DNA of 64,000 bases from Bacteroidota bacterium (lineage in GTDB: Bacteria; Bacteroidota; Bacteroidia; AKYH767-A; OLB10), in assembly GCA_016721435.1 (NCBI GenBank), contig JADKIC010000008.1, positions 62,001 to 126,000 of the forward strand. The letters are read 5' to 3'. Positions 1 through 11,038 of the stretch are shown one piece after another; within the stretch, counting starts at the first letter, position 1; every line of letters begins with the position of its first letter. Below the pieces are notes generated by a model. It saw only the letters and a list, made by a program, of their open reading frames with translations, had not been told where the DNA came from and made no database searches. Position numbers and translations under genes: made by a program.

Positions 1-3000
1 CCACTGACTTTCATTTCTATACGAAATGGAGTTAGCTGTTACCCATTGGTTACCGCTTTCAAAACTGGTGCAATAAGGTAATTGATTTGTGGTAACAGAG
101 TCAAATACAAGCACAGTCACACATGCCGTATCATCAAATTGATTTAAATCGGTAGAACCATTAGGACTATCTGTATACACACAAACCTCGTGGAAGCCGG
201 GAACTGCGATCCATGTATTCAGGAAGTTATGCGTGCTTGTACTGTCAGGAAGTAATCCGTTTGGTGTGTATGAAACGGGATCACTGGAAACAATACCACC
301 GTCAATTCTTAAGGTAACGTTGTGGTTGAATACCGTATTGATACCATTATTATTGATCGGAGCGGCAAACGTGATTGGCTGGCCCGGGAAGATCAACTGA
401 TTCGGTACAGAAGTGTTTACGGAGATGGTAGCTACAGATAATGGAATCGGAACGAATATTTCGAAGTTATCTACAGAGACTCCGTCGGAGTTGGTGAATG
501 CAACAGAAGTAAATACAAATCGGAACTGAACCAGAGGAACATTACCACCTACAGCGGAATATACATCTTTAAAGATAGACTGTACCCATAAACCACTGTT
601 ATCATCCCAACTATCGTTGTTGTTGTACCAGTTGGTTACCTGCTGCGTAGTAGGTTGCAACAATACCCATGGACCATTGTTGACACTGTATTCGATATAC
701 ATCTTATCGCCAAAAGCATTCATTACACGGTTCTGATAGAAACGTAATACGGCTGCTTGTGCGTTGGTGAAGTCAAAGAATGGTGTCGTTACATAGGTAA
801 AGGCATTACCGGTAACAGCGCTGTTCAGGTTAACGTCCCAACAGGTAGGAGGTGAGTATGCACCGGAAGTACCGCCGAAGTTAGGCGTTCCAAATTCCAT
901 ATAGTTCCGGGATCGCCACCTGGATTAATAGAAGGTGCCCATCCGATATTACCCGCATCGAAATTGTCAAAATAATTTGTACTGTAAGTTGGAACCAGGA
1001 TAGGTTGTCCGATTACATCAGCACAAGTAGTATCGTTGGAGGGCTCAACATCTGTTGGTAAGCTGGTCCAGGCACAAATAGTATTGATCCCTTGTTGGAA
1101 GGTAAAGTTTGGTAATACAACAGTAGTAACACCGCAAGGAGGTAATGATCCTGTCCAGGTGATGGTTTGAGGATTGCTGGCATTTACCCAATAAGTAATC
1201 GGAGTACTGGTGATAGTAGTTGCACCGAAGTTTTCAAGAGTAACAACCACAGGAGTGCTGGCTCCTACAGGAGCACCACCCGTTGGTTGATTGATGGCAG
1301 TTATACCCACATCATCACCCTGAGCAGCATAAATACAGAAATCATCAAGGCTGAATCCATCGGTAATTACAGACCCGTCAGAGGTAAAGACAAATCTGAA
1401 TTGAACCGGATCAGGACTGTTAAAGATTCCGGTAGTACAACATAGCTTGTAGGTAGATTTTATCCAGCCGTTGGAATTACCTGTCCAGGCAAATGACTGA
1501 CTGGAATTCAATTGATCATCATTGTACCAATTCGTACCACAAGGATCAGGGGCAGCATTACTACCGGATCCTACGGGCGACCATGTAACGCCGTTGTCAT
1601 TTGAAAAATCCAGGCGAGTACCATCCCAGGCATTCTCACAGTTGTAATTGAGGAAGAACTCTATTCTTCCGCAGAAATACCCGAGAAGTCAAAATAAGGA
1701 GTGTACAATTCACAATTTGCTGTATTGGTATACGCCGAGTTCAGGTTAACATCCCAGGCATTCGCACCGGAATTAGCACTGCTTGTTAATCCGAAAGCAG
1801 GTGTTCCCAGTTCCCAGATCGTTCCTGCATTTCCTCCGGCTGCAATCTGATTCGACCAGCCAATATTTCCTGATTCGAAATCATCACAATAAGAAGGTGT
1901 CGGAACAAGTGTTGGAATACCTACGAAACTGGCACAAATAGTATCATTGAAACCAAGACAGTCCCCGGTGAGTTCCGTCCAGATATAGATGGTATAGGTG
2001 TTTGGCAATACAGGAGTGTTAGGAATAGTAAATTGAGTTACTGAACCTGCGGTAAGCGTTCCTGTAAAAGGAATGGGTGTTTGTGGTGTTCCGTTAATTG
2101 ACCAGCCAATATTGAAACCGCTTTGACCCAATTGTCCGAAGTTTTCAATGTTTACAGTGATGTCCGTAGAGTCTCCTGCAGGTTGTCCGCTGCCGGGAAG
2201 AGGGGAAACAATACTGGTTACTCCCAAATCGTCATTACAAGGAACAGTAATACAGAAATCATCCAAATGAAAACCGGCATCCTGAACAGAAGCATCGGAA
2301 GTAAATATGAATTTAAATTGTACGGCTATAGCTCCGGGAATTCCGACTGCTGTACCTAACTTATATCTGGATTCTAACCATCCTGAGACAGCGAAAGGTC
2401 CTTCCCAGCCCGGTAATCCACTTGAAATTAAAGAATTACTGGAATACCAGTTCACACCATTAGGGTCATTTTGAGTTCCTAATACAGTCCAGGTTACTCC
2501 GCCATCAATGGTGTATTCAATGCACTCCATCCCAACTTGATTCATAAACGGTTCTGCCAGAAACTTAAATTGGCAACTGAAGTGGTAGAGAAGTCAAATA
2601 CAGGAGATATTAATGCAGAGTTACAGCTTGGTGAATAAGCAGGATTACCTGCAACCTCTCCAACACCCCAAACATTGGGTGGAGAATGTGGTGTAGTCAA
2701 AGTCGGACCTGATGGAGGACCCCATACCCAAGGCGTACCTACACTATTAGGATCAGGTGTCCACAATTGATTCTGAACATCGAAATTATCACAGAAAGGG
2801 GAAGGAAATTCCATCAACAGGATAAAAACAAATTTCTCCTATCGCAGGATAACGCACTGTATTGTTACAGCCTGATCCATCCGTAGCTTCAATCCACCAG
2901 CATATCGTATCTCCGGCAACAGCAGCAGGAATAGTTCCCGCATAAGTAGAATCACTCAGATTGATCATTAATGTATTTTGTGCAGGGGCCGCCGTTCACA

Positions 3001-3788
3001 GTATAATATAAATCGGCAAAACCGGGACCAACAAATGGATGAACAATACCGCTTGGGTCATAAATAAAGGCAAATAAATCGAAAGGTCCGGTGTTGAAAA
3101 CTGTACCCTGCCAAACCGGATTACCGGGAACAGGTACTGAAACCGTTGGGTCAACCAATTCACAGGGAGCTGCAACGACACAGATATCATCCAATAACCA
3201 GCCATAGCGTCCGGCCAAACCACCTACCACGTCAGTCAACACGAAACGTAACTGAACTGTAGGTTGATTTCCTACCGCTAATGAAATGTCAAAAGATTCC
3301 GGTTTCCACCAGGCATTTGTTGGTGCCGTTGTTGTTCCCGGAGCCCAATCGAGGTAAGATCCTTCTGTGAACGAATTGTTGTTAGCTACAAATACTCCGG
3401 GATTGAGAGTGGTATATGTGACATTACCCGTTCCAAAAGTCGCATCGAACTTAGTCCAGGTAGTTCCATCAAAAGAGTACTCAATCGTTGCAGCATCCGT
3501 AAATTCAATCTTACAGATCTGCTTGAAATCCAGCAGTACAAAGTTTTGACCGACAGTGCTGAACACAGGCGAAGTGTAAGTCACCGGACCACCACCTGCC
3601 TGATATTGCCCTCTCCAGGAATTGGGATTGCTGACCGAATAGTTGTTGTCAACACTGAAACCTGGAACGCCTGATGATGTACCGGATACAGTACCACCAT
3701 CGAAGTTTTCACACCAAACCTGGGTGGCCTGTGAATAGGCGCCTGCATAGGTCAACAGTGCGAAAAAAGTTAGTATTAATCTTTTCAT
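1..3788 (-). CDS. Large modular T9SS-type secreted/surface protein (C-terminus beyond window)
   Basis: The reading frame begins with a signal peptide (MKRLILTFFALLTYAGAYSQ) and is still open at base 1, so the C-terminus is missing. It consists of repeated modules of roughly 300 residues. Each opens with a C-D-N/D-F-D/E motif (CDNFDVQ, CDDFESGNIGW, FDNFDAGNIGW, CTSFESGN), continues through a jelly-roll/MAM-like part with QFRFVFTSD and DDFCI or VDNFEIF motifs, and ends in a CARDB/Ig-like stretch (NFGATTITSTPI). This resembles choice-of-anchor adhesins carried by type IX secretion. Five single-base slips, near 900, 1666, 2546, 2799 and 2986, split the frame; each sits in a GGG, AAA, TTT or CCCC run and the modules continue in register after correction. 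The role (adhesion or a secreted enzyme scaffold) is inferred; no catalytic motif was seen. Confidence 0.75.
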
Positions 3789-3840
3789 AGGGAATTGTTT
3801 TTATATTTAATAACGCGTGTTTTTTAATAGGTATAGTGTT

Positions 3841-3848
3841 CAAAAATA
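3841..3848 (-). promoter_or_regulatory. Putative -7 box TATTTTTG of the large surface protein gene
   Basis: On the minus strand TATTTTTG fits the Bacteroidota -7 consensus TAnnTTTG and lies about 50 nt upstream of the start codon at 3788. No convincing -33 TTTG was found. The rest of the roughly 300-base gap up to the end of hmgA is AT-rich and shows no ORF or RNA that I recognise. Confidence 0.35.
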
Positions 3849-4087
3849 GAAATTATACCAATGAGAATGGTAGATAACCTCTCTTTTTTTATTGAATTAT
3901 TAACAGAAATTACTTTTCCTGTACTTTAGCAAGGACTCCTTTCAGGCACTTATGGTTGCATCAGCTTTAGAAATTCCTTGAAATTTTACAAAAGTTGTTC
4001 TGCATCAGGAATATGGATGTCAATTCATACAGATTCTTGTTGCTTTCTTCACCCTTTATGAGTAAAGTTTAAACGTCACAAGGAAGG

Positions 4088-5246
4088 TTATTCTTCTATC
4101 CATGATTTATAATAGTTATCGCTCATGATTTTAAGTCCTTCTTCCGTGAGCCATAATGGTTTAAAGGTGTCAATCATGACGGCCAGCTCCCTCGTTTCTT
4201 TCTTGCCGATGCTCTTCTCTACCGTACCGGGATGTGGTCCATGTGGAATACCGGCAGGATGAAGGGTGATCATTCCCTTGGTTACACTTTTCCGGCTCAT
4301 AAAATCTCCGTCTACATAATAGAGTACCTCGTCGGAATCTACATTACTATGGTTGTATGGTGCGGGAATGGCATCAGGATGATAGTCGTATAAGCGGGAA
4401 CAAAGGAACAAATGACATAATTTTCTGCCTCAAAGGTCTGATGAACGGGAGGCGGCTGATGTACCCTTCCGGTAATAGGTTCGAAATCGTGAATACTCAA
4501 CGCCCAGGGATAATGGTTGCCGTCCCAGCCAATAGCATCAAAAGGATGGGTAGCATAAACATAAGGATAAACGATGCCTTGCTTCTTGATCATCACCCGA
4601 AATTCTCCCTGCTCATCATGTGTTTCTAAATCCACAGGCTTGCGTATATCCCGCTCACAAAATGGAGAATGCTCCTCTAATTGTCCGTAAGCATTCCGGT
4701 ACCGGCGGGGTGTTTCAATGGGGAGAAGGACTCTACAATGAGCAAGCGATTGTTGCTGTCGTTGAAGTGGAGCTGGAAGATGGTGCCTCTGGGAATAACC
4801 AGATAGTCTCCATAACCAAAGCTGATGTTTCCATAAATGGTTTTAAGGACTCCGCTTCCTTCATGAACAAAGATCATTTCATCGGCATCTGCATTTTTCA
4901 GGAAATATTCAGTGATGGATTTCCGGGGAGCAGCCAGGGCAATATGTAAATCATTGTTAACAAGTACTGCCTTCTTGCTCTCTATATAATCATCTTCCGG
5001 CTGGACATGGAATCCCTCAAAACTCTGATGCCTTAGGAAACGCTGAAAAGCAATTTTGGGTTCCCGGCTGAAAGGTTCACCTACCGCTTTGACCAAGGTA
5101 GGCGCATGCGCATGGTATATCAATGAATAAACATTCGAAAAACCATGGGTGGAAACGAGTTCCTCAGCATAAAGGCTTCCATCAGGTTTTCTGAACTGGG
5201 TATGTCGCTTATGCGGGAATTTTCCAAGAGAGTGATACTGAGGCAT
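4088..5246 (-). CDS. hmgA: Homogentisate 1,2-dioxygenase
   Basis: Cleaves the ring of homogentisate to maleylacetoacetate, the iron-dependent step of tyrosine breakdown. The start MPQYHSLGKFPHKRHTQFRK, the central block HPFDAIGWDGNHYPW followed by IHDFEPITGRVHQPPPVHQT, and the C-terminal HPAGIPHGPHPG hold the conserved histidines and glutamate of the cupin active site. Corrected length is about 386 residues, normal for bacterial HmgA. Two one-base losses in C runs, near 4397 and 4720, break the frame; the protein continues smoothly across both. It is divergent from the fumarylacetoacetase gene, with about 105 bp between them, which suits a shared regulatory region. Identity is firm; the frame breaks are probably sequencing errors. 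Confidence 0.92.
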
Positions 5247-5351
5247 ATGGTATTTAGGTTTATGGAGAACTGTTCAGTTAAAACAGTGATTTTTATCTTA
5301 ACCGTCAGGCAAAGTTAACCATTGGTTACTTTGCAGCTAAATAAATCAATT

Positions 5352-6376
5352 ATGAAACTGGTATCTTATTTAAAGACAGTAAATCGCGTCTTGGTCTATA
5401 TGTGAATGAAAAGATTTTTGATGTTTTTTCCGCAGGTAAAGCTTTGAATATGAATGTAGCGGGAACAATGAAAGAGTTGCTGGATGGAGAAGAGAAGGCG
5501 ATGGACAGGGTGCGGAATGTGGAACGTGCCATCATCGAGGGAAAGGTGTCTGAGAAGAGCTTTTTATGGTCAGAGGTAGTCATTCAGGCTCCTGTGACAC
5601 AGCCCACTTCCTGCAGAGATGGATATGCCTTCCGTCAGCACGTGGCAGCAGCACGCCGCAACCGTAAAGTGGACATGATCCCGGAGTTTGATGAGTATCC
5701 TATCTTTTATTTTACAAACCATAATGCAATCCAGGGTCCCGGGGAGATATGGTGTATGCCCGATCATTTTAAACAATTGGATTTTGAACTCGAAGCAGCT
5801 ATAGTTATCGGTAAGAAAGGTAGAAATGTGAGAGCGGCGGAAGCGAATAAGTATGTGGCCGGTTATATGATCATGAATGATATGAGTGCACGGCTCTTAC
5901 AAATGGAAGAGATGAAATTAAATCTCGGACCGGCAAAAGGAAAGGACTTCTCCACGGTGATTGGCCCCTACCTCGTGACTCCTGATGAGCTGGAAAGCTT
6001 GAAAGTGCCGGCGAAGGAAGGTCATGTAGGAAATCAGTATAACCTCACCATGAAGTGTTTTGTGAATGGTATTCAGGTAAGTGAAGGGAATATGGCGCAA
6101 ATGGACTGGACATTTGCCGAAATCATTGAGCGTTGTGCGTATGGTGTGGATATCCTCCCGGGAGATGTGATTGGCTCGGGCACAGTAGGAACAGGTTGTT
6201 TTCTGGAACTCAACGGTACCGGTAAATTGAATGATCCCGAGTATAAAGCGCAGTGGCTGCAAGAGGGAGATGTAGTGGAAATGACGATAGATGGCCTGGG
6301 TTGCCTCTCCAATACGATTCGAAAAACAGATACCGATTTTTCAATTCTGAATCTGAAGAAAGCAGCATTGATCTGA
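5352..6376 (+). CDS. Fumarylacetoacetase / fumarylacetoacetate hydrolase family protein
   Basis: Hydrolyses fumarylacetoacetate to fumarate and acetoacetate, the last step of tyrosine degradation. The C-terminal catalytic fold is seen in RDGYAFRQHVAAARRNRK, the metal-binding LDFELEAAIVIGKKGRNV and MIMNDMSARLLQMEE. I place the start at ATG 5352, giving MKLVSYLKDSKSRLGLYVNE once a missing A (AAAA read as AAA, near 5370) is restored; without it only an internal start at 5402 remains. Corrected length is about 342 residues. The neighbouring divergent hmgA fixes the pathway role. The FAH superfamily also includes other C-C hydrolases, so the exact substrate rests on context. The intervening enzyme, maleylacetoacetate isomerase, was not found in the window. 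Confidence 0.85.
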
Positions 6377-6424
6377 GTTTGATTTACTTTTCAAATAGGC
6401 AGAATTAAAATTTCTATTAACGCA

Positions 6425-6454
6425 AAAAAGCCACTCTTTTCAGAGTAGCTTTTT
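6425..6454 (+). terminator. Intrinsic terminator after the fumarylacetoacetase gene
   Basis: AAAAAGC and ACTCT (6425-6431, 6433-6437) pair with AGAGT and GCTTTTT (6442-6446, 6448-6454) across one C/A mismatch and a TTTC loop. The stem ends in a T run, and an A run flanks the other side, so it could work in both directions. It lies about 50 bp after the stop codon. Confidence 0.75.
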
Positions 6455-6504
6455 GTTAGCAGTTGGTATTTCGTCGGAGCACTTCTCGTCTCCGGATGTC
6501 AGCC

Positions 6505-6710
6505 TGGGGCAGCCTTACGGGGCTGCCCCATCTACTGACAATCAACCTAAAAACACCAAAACCATTTTTTCTGCCTTACGGGGCAAATGGGTATGCCTTA
6601 CGGGGCATTATTTCTAAGTGGGTTTGATAGTAGGGCCAGTCGCGGATAGCCTTACGGGGCTACCCGCTTCTGACATCAACCTAAAACCAAACAAAACCAT
6701 TAATTCTTTT
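6505..6710. repeat. Cluster of four hairpins sharing the core GCC-TTACGG-GGC
   Basis: Four copies of GCCTTACGGGGC lie at 6512-6523, 6573-6584, 6595-6606 and 6649-6660. Each is a hairpin with the same TTACGG loop, but the outer stems differ and still pair: 10 perfect pairs in copy 1 (6505-6514 with 6521-6530), 4 in copy 2, 5 in copy 3, and 9 of 10 in copy 4 (6642-6651 with 6658-6667). After copies 1 and 4 a second shared block follows, beginning ATCAACCTAAAA and ending AAAACCAT, so these two form longer units of about 65 bp. The whole 563-base gap between the fumarylacetoacetase gene and ribBA holds no gene that I recognise. This looks like a REP-like palindromic repeat family or structured RNA; the function is unknown. 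Confidence 0.7.
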
Positions 6711-6912
6711 TAAGAACGAAACACAATAACCTTCTGTGCTGTTATGAAATTTAAACGGGGAGAGGTAGTTAAGGTTCGCGATTTCTTCTAAAATCTTACA
6801 GGGAATATTACATTTCTTCTATCTGTTTGATTCAGAGGTTTGAGATCGTAATTGGCAGGCGCTCATTTCTTCTCTTAAAGGAAAGAAATGGAGTGAGAGC
6901 GGTTGGAATCCG

Positions 6913-6920
6913 TACCTTTG
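6913..6920 (+). promoter_or_regulatory. Putative -7 box TACCTTTG of ribBA
   Basis: TACCTTTG matches TAnnTTTG exactly and ends 19 nt before the proposed ribBA ATG. No clear -33 TTTG was seen at the usual spacing, so this rests on one box. Confidence 0.4.
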
Positions 6921-6939
6921 CAACTCGAAATCATAGAAG

Positions 6940-8147
6940 ATGGAAATTCGTTTGAATAGTATTGAGGAAGCGATAACAGCAATTAAAGAGGCAAGATTAT
7001 TATCGTGGTGGATGATGCCGACAGGGAGAATGAAGGTGATTTTTTAATCGCCTCGCAATTTGTGACTCCGGAGGTGGTGAATTTTATGGCCACCTACGGT
7101 CGCGGATTGATCTGCGTGGGTCTTACCGAAGATCGTTGTGAGGAATTGCAACTGCCCATGATGGTGAATAAAAATACCGCTTCGCATGAAACGGCTTTTA
7201 CAGTGTCAGTGGATCTTTTAGGTCATGGCTGCACAACCGGCATTTCGGCATCCGATCGTTCTAAAACCATTCAGGCTCTTATTAATGGGGATACAAAACC
7301 GGATGATTTAGCCCGCCCCGGTCATATTTTTCCGTTGAGAGCGAAGTCCGGTGGAGTGTTGCGCCGCGCGGGACATACGGAAGCTGCTGTAGATATTGCA
7401 AGCATTGCCGGTCTCCAACCTTCTGCTACCATAGTGGAAATTATGAATGAAGATGGTTCTATGGCCAGACTTCCGGAACTGTTGATTCTTGCCGAGAAGT
7501 ATGGAATGAAAATAGTCTCTATTGAAGATTTGATCAAATACAGATTAGAGAAAGAGTCGTTGATTGAAAGAATGGTGAGTGTGCATATGCCCACCACTTT
7601 TGGTGATTTTGATTTGATCGCCTACCGGCATATCGAAACCGGTCAGGAACATCTCGCTTTGCGGAAAGGGGAGTGGACCAAGGATGAACCTATTCTTGTT
7701 CGTGTACATTCTTCCTGTATTACCGGCGATATTTTTGGCTCTTGCCGCTGCGACTGCGGACCTCAGTTGCATAAAGCGATGGAGATGATAGAGAAGGAAG
7801 GGAAAGGAGTTATTTTATATATGAATCAAGAGGGTAGAGGTATCGGCTTGTTGAATAAATTGAGGGCTTATAATTTGCAGGAGCAAGGTTTTGATACCGT
7901 TGAAGCGAATTTAAAACTGGGCTTTAAGATGGATGAACGGGATTATGGAGTAGGGGCGCAAATATTGAGAGATCTCGGCATCACCAAGATGAAACTCCTG
8001 ACAAATAATCCAACGAAACGTGCCGGATTGATTGGCTATGGTTTGGAAATTGTGGATCGTATTCCCATCGAAATTACTCCCAATCCGCACAATCAACGTT
8101 ATCTGGAGACCAAGAGAGATAAAATGGGTCATACTATAAAAGCGTAG
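6940..8147 (+). CDS. ribBA: Bifunctional 3,4-dihydroxy-2-butanone-4-phosphate synthase / GTP cyclohydrolase II
   Basis: Carries out the two entry reactions of riboflavin synthesis. The N-terminal RibB domain (about residues 1-205) has [17 protein letters not shown] and the late HTEAAVDI motif. The C-terminal RibA domain has the zinc-binding GSCRCDCG cysteines, then [18 protein letters not shown] and [12 protein letters not shown]. The start at ATG 6940 gives [20 protein letters not shown] after restoring one G near 6992 (GGG read as GG); otherwise only a frame from 7005 remains. Corrected length is about 402 residues, normal for the fusion. It stands alone on the plus strand with its own putative promoter. 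No FMN riboswitch was recognised upstream. Confidence 0.93.
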
Positions 8148-8349
8148 TTGAACCGGGCTACAGTAAAATTTTATTCATGTTGACCGGCGCATAGATTTTA
8201 GGATAAGTTAAAAGAAAAGATCCTTTAAGTTTGCCGGTGAAAAGCAGGTGCATTGCAGCAACATTTTCCGTTGGATCAGTGGGTTGAGTTCTATTGCCGG
8301 ATGTTCATTTCCCCTGTTGATTTCGCTGTTATATTTCAGGTAATGAACG

Positions 8350-8357
8350 TATATTTG
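8350..8357 (+). promoter_or_regulatory. Putative -7 box TATATTTG of glmM
   Basis: TATATTTG is an exact TAnnTTTG match 34 nt before the chosen glmM start at 8392. Its position argues for the 8392 ATG and against the in-frame ATG at 8365, which would leave almost no leader. Confidence 0.4.
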
Positions 8358-8391
8358 CATACTGTTGAATGATCAGCAGTCCCGTTATATT

Positions 8392-9796
8392 ATGACATTA
8401 ATTAAATCGATTTCCGGTATCAGAGGTACCATCGGAGGGAAACCCGGTGACGGATTGACTCCATTCGATATTGTAAAGTTTACTTCGGCTTATGGCCTTT
8501 GGTTGTTGGAAAGGAATAAAAATGCTGCCTGTAAAGTAGTCATTGGTCGTGATGCCCGTATTTCGGGAGCGATGGTTTCCGGTTTAGTTTCTTCTACACT
8601 CTGCGGACTCGGCATAGATGTGATCGATACCGGATTATCGACGACTCCAACAGTAGAGATGGCCGTACCTTTTCATTCCGCCCAGGGTGGAATCATACTA
8701 ACGGCTAGCCATAACCCCAAACAATGGAATGCATTGAAGTTGTTAAATGAGAAGGGTGAATTTATTTCTGCTGCTGATGGTGAAGCATTGCTTCAAATCG
8801 CGGAACAGGAGTCGTTTCGTTATGCAGAAGTGAATCACCTTGGAAAAGTTACCACCGATCAGCAATCTATTGCTCGTCATATTGAAGCCATCCTGGCCAT
8901 GCCGATGGTAGATAGAAAGGCCATCGCGGCGAAGAAATTTAAAGTAGCCATCGACTGTGAATTCTACAGGAGGTATTGCCGTTCCTGCTTTGTTGCGGGC
9001 ATTGGGTGTGGAGGATATCGTTGAATTGTATTGCATGCCCGATGGAAACTTCCCGCATAACCCTGAACCCTTGCCCGAAAACCTGACAGAGATTTCTAAG
9101 GAAGTGGTGAAGAAGAAAGCCCACCTGGGACTCGTTGTTGATCCGGATGTAGATCGACTTGCTATTGTGTGTGAAGACGGGGAAATGTTCGGGGAAGAAT
9201 ATACATTGGTAGCTGTAGCAGATTATGTCTTGCAGCAAAAGAAAGGAAATACTGTGTCTAATCTTTCTTCTACACGAGCATTGCGCGATATCACAGAGAA
9301 AAATGGCGGAACTTACGCGGCTGCTGCAGTGGGTGAAGTGAATGTAGTGGAGATGATGAAAAAGACGAATGCCGTGATCGGCGGTGAAGGGAATGGCGGT
9401 GTGATTTTGCCGGACCTGCATTATGGCCGTGATGCCCTCGCAGGAATTGCATTATTCCTCTCTCATCTTGCTAAATCAGGAAAAAGCTGTTCGATGCTTC
9501 GTTCTTCATATCCTGATTATTTTATCTCCAAAAATAAAATTGAATTAACACCCGAGACAGATGTGACGGAAATCCTTGAACGTATCCGGGAGAAATACAG
9601 CAAGCATCCCGTCAACACCATCGATGGGGTAAAAATAGAATTCGATAAGGAATGGGTGCATTTGCGTCGATCCAATACCGAACCCATCATCAGAATTTAT
9701 AGTGAAAGTCAATCGCTGACAACAGCAAATAACCTGGCAGGGAAGATTATTGCGGATATCAAGGATATTCTCTCTTCCATGTTAACAAAAGCCTGA
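8392..9796 (+). CDS. glmM: Phosphoglucosamine mutase (alpha-D-phosphohexomutase family)
   Basis: Converts glucosamine-6-phosphate to glucosamine-1-phosphate for UDP-GlcNAc and peptidoglycan. It has the family landmarks in order: SGIRGTIGG at the N-terminus, the phosphoserine loop GGIILTASHNPKQWNALKL, the metal loop DPDVDRLAIV, the sugar loop GGEGNGGVI, and the phosphate-binding RRSNTEPIIRIYSES at the C-terminus. The start MTLIKSISGIRG fits homologues. The frame breaks near 8962, between AIDC and VNSTGG, by one extra base or two missing bases; both halves are otherwise intact, giving about 468 residues. Phosphomannomutase is the alternative, but GlmM-type length and motifs fit better. The cysteine desulfurase gene follows 17 bp downstream, probably co-transcribed. 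Confidence 0.88.
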
Positions 9797-9813
9797 AACC
9801 CTTCCTCCAAATA

Positions 9814-10949
9814 ATGAAAGTATATCTTGATAATGCCGCGACCACACCCATGGATCCGGAAGTAGTGGCAGCAATGATTCCAATGTTGCAAAACCAGTAT
9901 GGGAATCCTTCTTCTATTCATGCTGTTGGTCGTGAAGTAAGTGCTGCCATCGAAGCGGCAAGAAAAAAAGTAGCCACGCTGCTGAATACTTCTCCTTCTG
10001 AAATATTTTTACTTCCGGTGGTACCGAAGCGGATAATATGGCCATTCGATGTTGTATTCATGATCTCGCAATTAAACACGCTATCACTTCTCCACTCGAA
10101 CACCATGCCGTATTGCATACATTGGAGGACTTAGCCGGACGCGGAGAAATTAAATTGAGTTTAGTCGGGATCGATAAGCAAGGTCATATCGATTTAGTGC
10201 ATTTGGAAAAATTACTGTCTGAAAATGAACGTTCATTTGTTTCGCTCATGCATGCCAATAATGAGATTGGAACATTGATTTCGATAGAGAAAGTAGGGGA
10301 GATCTGTCATAAACACCATGCCTTGTTTCATTCGGATACCGTTCAAACGATGGGACACTTCCCTCACGATCTTTCTAAATTACCTGTTGATTTTATTACC
10401 GGTGCTGCTCATAAATTCCATGGTCCGAAAGGTGTTGGTTTTCTCTACATCAATCGCAATGTGAAAATCAAACCCTTTATTACCGGTGGAGCACAGGAAC
10501 GAAATATGCGAGGAGGTACAGAGAATGTGTATGGTATCGTTGGACTGGCGAAAGCACTTGAGCTGGCGTACTCGCATATGGAGAATGATATGAAGAGCGT
10601 TACCGCATTGAAGAAGTATATGATGGAAAAGCTCTCGGAGGAAATTCCCGGAGTCTTGTTCAATGGAGATACCTCCCCTGAAAATAGCCTGTATACAGTA
10701 CTGAATGTCTCTTTTCCCCCCAATGAAAATGCAGAGATGTTGTTGTTCAATCTGGATATTGCCGGTATTGCCTGTTCTGCAGGAAGTGCTTGTTCATCGG
10801 GTAGTGAAATAGGCTCCCATGTATTGCGTGCAATTTCCTATGATGGTGCCCGACCTGCTGTTCGTTTTTCATTCAGCCGTTACAATACCCTGGAGGAAAT
10901 TGATTATTGTGTGGAGAAACTGAAGGAGTTTTTCCTCGTAAAAGCATAG
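9814..10949 (+). CDS. Cysteine desulfurase (NifS/IscS-like, PLP-dependent)
   Basis: Takes sulfur from cysteine for Fe-S clusters or tRNA thiolation. The start MKVYLDNAATTPMDPEVV, the PLP pocket SGGTEADNMAI, the PLP lysine in GAAHKFHGPKGVGF and the mobile catalytic-cysteine loop ACSAGSACSSGS are all present. The GSACSSGS loop is of the class I type (NifS/IscS) rather than SufS. One T is missing from a run near 10013 (EIFFTSGGTEAD is otherwise interrupted); corrected length is about 379 residues. No IscU or other Fe-S assembly gene is adjacent, so the acceptor cannot be named from context. Confidence 0.9.
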
Positions 10950-11038
10950 CCAAAGTCCTCTGCTTGTCTTTTTTTCTTGAGTTTAATTGCCGGCTACGGT
11001 TGTTTTTTATAACTTAGTAAAATAAATAGTTCGCGATT

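Noticed and set aside
4620..4949. Plus-strand ORF of 109 codons over hmgA
   Set aside because: It is antisense to the conserved hmgA reading frame and has no recognisable protein features.
6512..6660. GCCTTACGGGGC repeats as a CRISPR array
   Set aside because: The spacing is irregular (about 61, 22 and 54 bp), the flanks pair with each other, there are only four copies of 12 bp, and no cas gene is near.
8160..8391. Small gene or RNA between ribBA and glmM
   Set aside because: No ORF with a believable start and no stable hairpin could be made out; only the glmM promoter box is supported.
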